Translations under genes and position numbers: made by a program | Assembly: GCA_031403315.1 (NCBI GenBank) | Contig: JANNTD010000044.1 | Location: 1-7,760 of the forward strand | Reading direction: 5' to 3' | Source of the DNA: DASYDU01 sp031403315 | Lineage (GTDB): Bacteria > Planctomycetota > Planctomycetia > Pirellulales > Lacipirellulaceae | Length of the DNA stretch: 7,760 nucleotides | Shown here: positions 5,405-7,760 of the stretch, piece after piece | Position numbering within the stretch: the first letter of the stretch is position 1 | Layout: each line of letters starts with the position of its first letter | The notes under the pieces: model-generated | The model's database searches: none | Told to the model about the DNA's origin: nothing | Seen by the model: the letters and a program-made list of their open reading frames with translations, nothing else

Positions 5405-6478
5405 CTACAGCGCCCGCTCGCGGCGCTGTGCCGGTCGGGCGGCGTCGGCGGGATCGCCAGCCAAGCGGTGTTCGAAGCGGCCGAAGACCATCCGGCCGGC
5501 GCTCGTTTGCAGCACGCTCGTGACCATCGCGGAGACTTCCTCGCCGACGTGGTCGCGGCCGCCTTCGATGACGACCATCGTGCCGTCTTCGAGATAGCCG
5601 ACGCCCTGCCCCGACTCCTCGCCCGCCTTGGTGATCCGCACGTCGATCGCCTCGCCGGGCAGGAACACCGGCTTCAAGGAGTTGGCGATGTCGTTGAGAT
5701 TGATCACGCCGACGCTGTGCAGCTTGGCCACCTTGTTGAGGTTGTAGTCGTTCGTGACGACCTTGCCGTCGAGGTGCTTCGCCAAGAGCACCAGCTTCTG
5801 GTCGACCGACTGGCCGGCGAACTCGGGCAACTCGCGGTCGTAGATCACGAGATCGACCTTCGAGTCGTTGCGGAGCTTGTTGAGGATGTCGAGGCCGCGG
5901 CGACCGCGGTTGCGGCGGAGCTTGTCGCCCGAGTCGGCGATGTTCTGTAGCTCGGCGATGACGAACTGCGGCATGACCAGTTGGTTGTCGATCACGCGGG
6001 TCTCGACGACGTCGGCGATCCGGCCGTCGATCACCACGCTAGTATCGAGCACATACGGCTTGAGGCCCTTCACTTCCTTGGCGAACTCGACGTAGGGAAT
6101 GATGAAGCGGAAATCGTTTTTCGTCTGCAGCAGCACGCTGATGCAGGAGTAGCACATGATCGTGGAGATGAAGAGGTTGATCCAGGTGACCAGATCCTTG
6201 TTGAGCCCGGCCAACAGCGGTGTGAGCGCGATGCCAAACACGTAAGCGAGAACCAGACCGACGAACATGCCGAAGTAAACGGCCGTGATCGTGTCGAGCT
6301 TTTTGCGGCGGACGGCGCTATCGGCGACCAACACGCCAACGGCAAGCAGCAGTACGCCGAAGAAGCCCGCCAGCGGCAGCCAGCGGATGTCGCCTGCCAG
6401 CAAGTTCGATTGCGAAAGCTGGAACCCCAGCGCGATCGCCACCGCAAAGAACACGACACGAAGTACGATCAAAGCCAT
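5405..6478 (-). CDS. Membrane-anchored PIN-TRAM domain protein (YacL-like)
   Basis: A 357-residue protein with four N-terminal membrane helices (~2-18, 33-52, 64-88, 96-118), a PIN nuclease-like domain (~140-262) and a C-terminal TRAM domain (~272-335), the architecture of Bacillus YacL and its relatives. PIN-domain acidic residues are present: Asp145 in VLDTSVVIDGR, Glu176 in VIAELQ, Asp226 in SVDQKL and Asp244 in TNDYNLNK. PIN domains are metal-dependent ribonucleases and TRAM domains bind RNA, so an RNA-processing role at the membrane is likely, but the substrate is not known. The start at 6478 is preferred since the membrane helix begins immediately and GGA lies 8 nt upstream; ATG 6487 (three residues longer) is possible and an open frame to 6565 has no good start. 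The dGTPase gene ends 105 bp upstream on the same strand. Confidence 0.9.
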   Translation of the reverse strand: MALIVLRVVFFAVAIALGFQLSQSNLLAGDIRWLPLAGFFGVLLLAVGVLVADSAVRRKKLDTITAVYFGMFVGLVLAYVFGIALTPLLAGLNKDLVTWINLFISTIMCYSCISVLLQTKNDFRFIIPYVEFAKEVKGLKPYVLDTSVVIDGRIADVVETRVIDNQLVMPQFVIAELQNIADSGDKLRRNRGRRGLDILNKLRNDSKVDLVIYDRELPEFAGQSVDQKLVLLAKHLDGKVVTNDYNLNKVAKLHSVGVINLNDIANSLKPVFLPGEAIDVRITKAGEESGQGVGYLEDGTMVVIEGGRDHVGEEVSAMVTSVLQTSAGRMVFGRFEHRLAGDPADAARPAQRRERAL

Positions 6479-6583
6479 GACGGACATCCACGAAGTGTCG
6501 CTCGGCGCGCACCGCGCACGCCAATCATCCCCGCATTCCATTCTAACAGCCGCTGAGTGAGCCACCAGGGCGGGCCGAGCGGA

Positions 6584-7747
6584 CTAACCGGCCGCGGCAA
6601 CCAACCGACGATGCTCTTCCAGGGCATAGCGGTCGGTCATGCCGGCCAGGTAATCTGCGACGGCCCGGGCCACGCCGTCGCTCGGCACCCTGGCGCGGAA
6701 CTTGGCCGGCAGCCGATCGGGCGCGGCGACCAGAATCTCAAACATTTCCCGCAGCGCCTGCCGGGCCGCGTCGCGTGTCGCCTCGACCGACTGGTGGCGA
6801 TAGACGTTCTTGAAGAGGAACCGCTCGAGCCCCTGTTTCAAGTCGGCGAGCTCGGCCGAAGGGGCCACCAGCACCGGCGCGCGGCGGACGTCGGCTACCG
6901 ACGCGATGCCGCGCGTGGAAAGATCCCGCTCGACGGCTGCGAGCAAGTCGCCCACCTGCCAATTGATCAACTCATGGACGATTGCCCGCCGCGGTTGCCG
7001 ATCGTCCAACTTGGTGAACCGCTTGCGAACCCGCTCCGCCGCCTCGCGCCAGAGCGGCACGGCGAGCAATTGGTCGAGCGCAAGCAGCCCCAGTTCGAGC
7101 GAGTCGTCGACGTCGTGCGAATCGTAGGCGATGCTATCGGCAGCGTCGACCACCTGCACTTCCAAGAGCGGGCTCGCCGCGGCAGCAGCCGTCTTGTCGA
7201 TCCGCCGAGTTTGACCTTCGAGCACTTCCAGCGACAGGTTGAGCCCCGGGAACTCCGGGTAGCGATTTTCTAACAGCTCGACGATTCGCAGCGCCTGGGC
7301 ATTGTGATTGAACCCGCCACCATCGCCGAAGTTCTTGTCGCGCAGACACTCGTCCAGCACGCTTTCGCCAGAATGGCCGAAGGGCGGATGGCCGAGGTCG
7401 TGTGCGAGCGCAAGGGCTTCGACCAGATCTTCGTTGAGCCGCAGCGCCCGCGCGAGCGTGCGGGCGATCGAAGCGACCTCGAGCGTGTGGGTAAGTCGCG
7501 TGCGATGGTAGTCGCCCATCGTGCCGGTGAAAACCTGGGTCTTATGGCTCAATCGCCGAAACGCGCCGCTGTGCAAGATGCGATCGCGGTCGCGCTGAAA
7601 CGGCCCGCGATACACTTGCGGCGGTTCGGCATGTTTGCGGCCGGCCGAGTCGGCGCTGTGCATCGCGTAGGGCGCCAACAGCACCGCTTCCCGCTCAAAG
7701 ATCACATTCGGCTCCGTGTCCATGCCAATATCCGCGCCAATATCCAT
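6584..7747 (-). CDS. dgt: Deoxyguanosinetriphosphate triphosphohydrolase-like protein (HD superfamily)
   Basis: A ~387-residue HD-domain enzyme of the bacterial dGTPase-like family, which splits dNTPs (typically dGTP) into deoxynucleoside and triphosphate and so affects nucleotide pools. The family opening LLAPYAMHSADSAGRKHAEPP is followed by FQRDRDRILHSGAFRRLSHKTQVF (two pieces, 50-73). Metal ligands are visible as His87 (THTLEVASIA), His116-Asp117 (ALAHDLGHPPFGH) and an Asp in DAADSIAYDSHDVDD (201-215). The domain looks complete and length is usual for the type-2 subfamily. The start is uncertain: ATG 7747 and ATG 7723 are both in frame, the frame stays open to the window edge, and the stretch between them is a short tandem repeat. 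ATG 7723 has GGA 7 nt upstream and would give a more usual N-terminus. The exact nucleotide preference cannot be read from sequence. Confidence 0.92.
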   Translation of the reverse strand: MDIGADIGMDTEPNVIFEREAVLLAPYAMHSADSAGRKHAEPPQVYRGPFQRDRDRILHSGAFRRLSHKTQVFTGTMGDYHRTRLTHTLEVASIARTLARALRLNEDLVEALALAHDLGHPPFGHSGESVLDECLRDKNFGDGGGFNHNAQALRIVELLENRYPEFPGLNLSLEVLEGQTRRIDKTAAAAASPLLEVQVVDAADSIAYDSHDVDDSLELGLLALDQLLAVPLWREAAERVRKRFTKLDDRQPRRAIVHELINWQVGDLLAAVERDLSTRGIASVADVRRAPVLVAPSAELADLKQGLERFLFKNVYRHQSVEATRDAARQALREMFEILVAAPDRLPAKFRARVPSDGVARAVADYLAGMTDRYALEEHRRLVAAAG

Positions 7748-7748
7748 G
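7714..7748 (-). repeat. Short tandem repeat at the dGTPase gene start
   Basis: On the minus strand GGATATTGGC occurs twice, 2 nt apart, and a third partial copy (GGACA) follows. The two ATGs at 7747 and 7723 each sit in a GGCATGGA context, 24 nt apart. The repeat is a multiple of three and would encode the run DIGADIG if translated. It duplicates the start codon context, so start choice is ambiguous. Confidence 0.45.
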
Positions 7749-7760
7749 CCAAAGTTCGCT

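Noticed and set aside
5468..6556. Plus-strand frames (160 and 191 codons) opposite the PIN-TRAM gene
   Set aside because: Their Asp/His/Val/Arg-rich translations are complements of a gene with conserved PIN and TRAM motifs.
6540..6568. Possible promoter before the PIN-TRAM gene
   Set aside because: TAGAAT is a fair -10 box, but the sequence 17 nt upstream (CTGGTG) is a poor -35 box, so it was not listed as a feature.
6557..7273. 238-codon plus-strand frame opposite the dGTPase gene
   Set aside because: It is a shadow of the HD-domain coding sequence, with no recognisable motif or start signal.

Overview
The window looks like a GC-rich, Gram-negative bacterial chromosome. It carries a split MacA/MacB-type tripartite efflux system, a YacL-type membrane PIN-TRAM protein and a dGTPase of the 'LLAPYAMHSADS...' type. 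Together these suggest a planctomycete, perhaps of the Pirellulales. That placement rests on remembered protein style and not on a marker gene, so it is moderate confidence at best. There are no RNA genes, CRISPR arrays or recognisable insertion sequences.

Layout. Positions 1-2481 (+) hold a MacAB-like export operon: the 3' end of the periplasmic adaptor, then the ATPase, then the permease, with tight or overlapping junctions. Positions 2543-3438 (-) hold a type II toxin-antitoxin operon: an Xre/MbcA/ParS antitoxin first, then an RES-domain NAD-degrading toxin, joined by a TGATG stop-start. Its promoter is unusually clear: TTGACT, 17 nt, AATAAT, with the -10 box inside a perfect 6-bp inverted repeat and a 12-bp palindrome just upstream. 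Positions 3579-3986 (-) encode a small exported protein of unknown function. Positions 4139-4804 (+) hold an 86-residue helical protein of unknown function and an XRE-type regulator with a lysine-rich tail, read from a promoter with a perfect TATAAT. Positions 4826-7747 (-) hold, in transcription order, a dGTPase, a PIN-TRAM membrane protein, and an uncharacterised 189-residue protein that starts 9 bp after the PIN-TRAM stop.

The block of roughly 2500-5400 is visibly less GC-rich than its flanks: 45% and 47% in two counted 60-base lines, against 73% in a line of the ATPase gene. It contains the toxin-antitoxin pair and the unknown small genes, so it reads as an accessory segment between an efflux operon and housekeeping genes. 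The best candidates for something undescribed are the 86-residue/XRE pair, the duplicated-barrel protein at 4826-5395, and the operator architecture of the RES operon. No gap without a gene exceeds about 152 bases.
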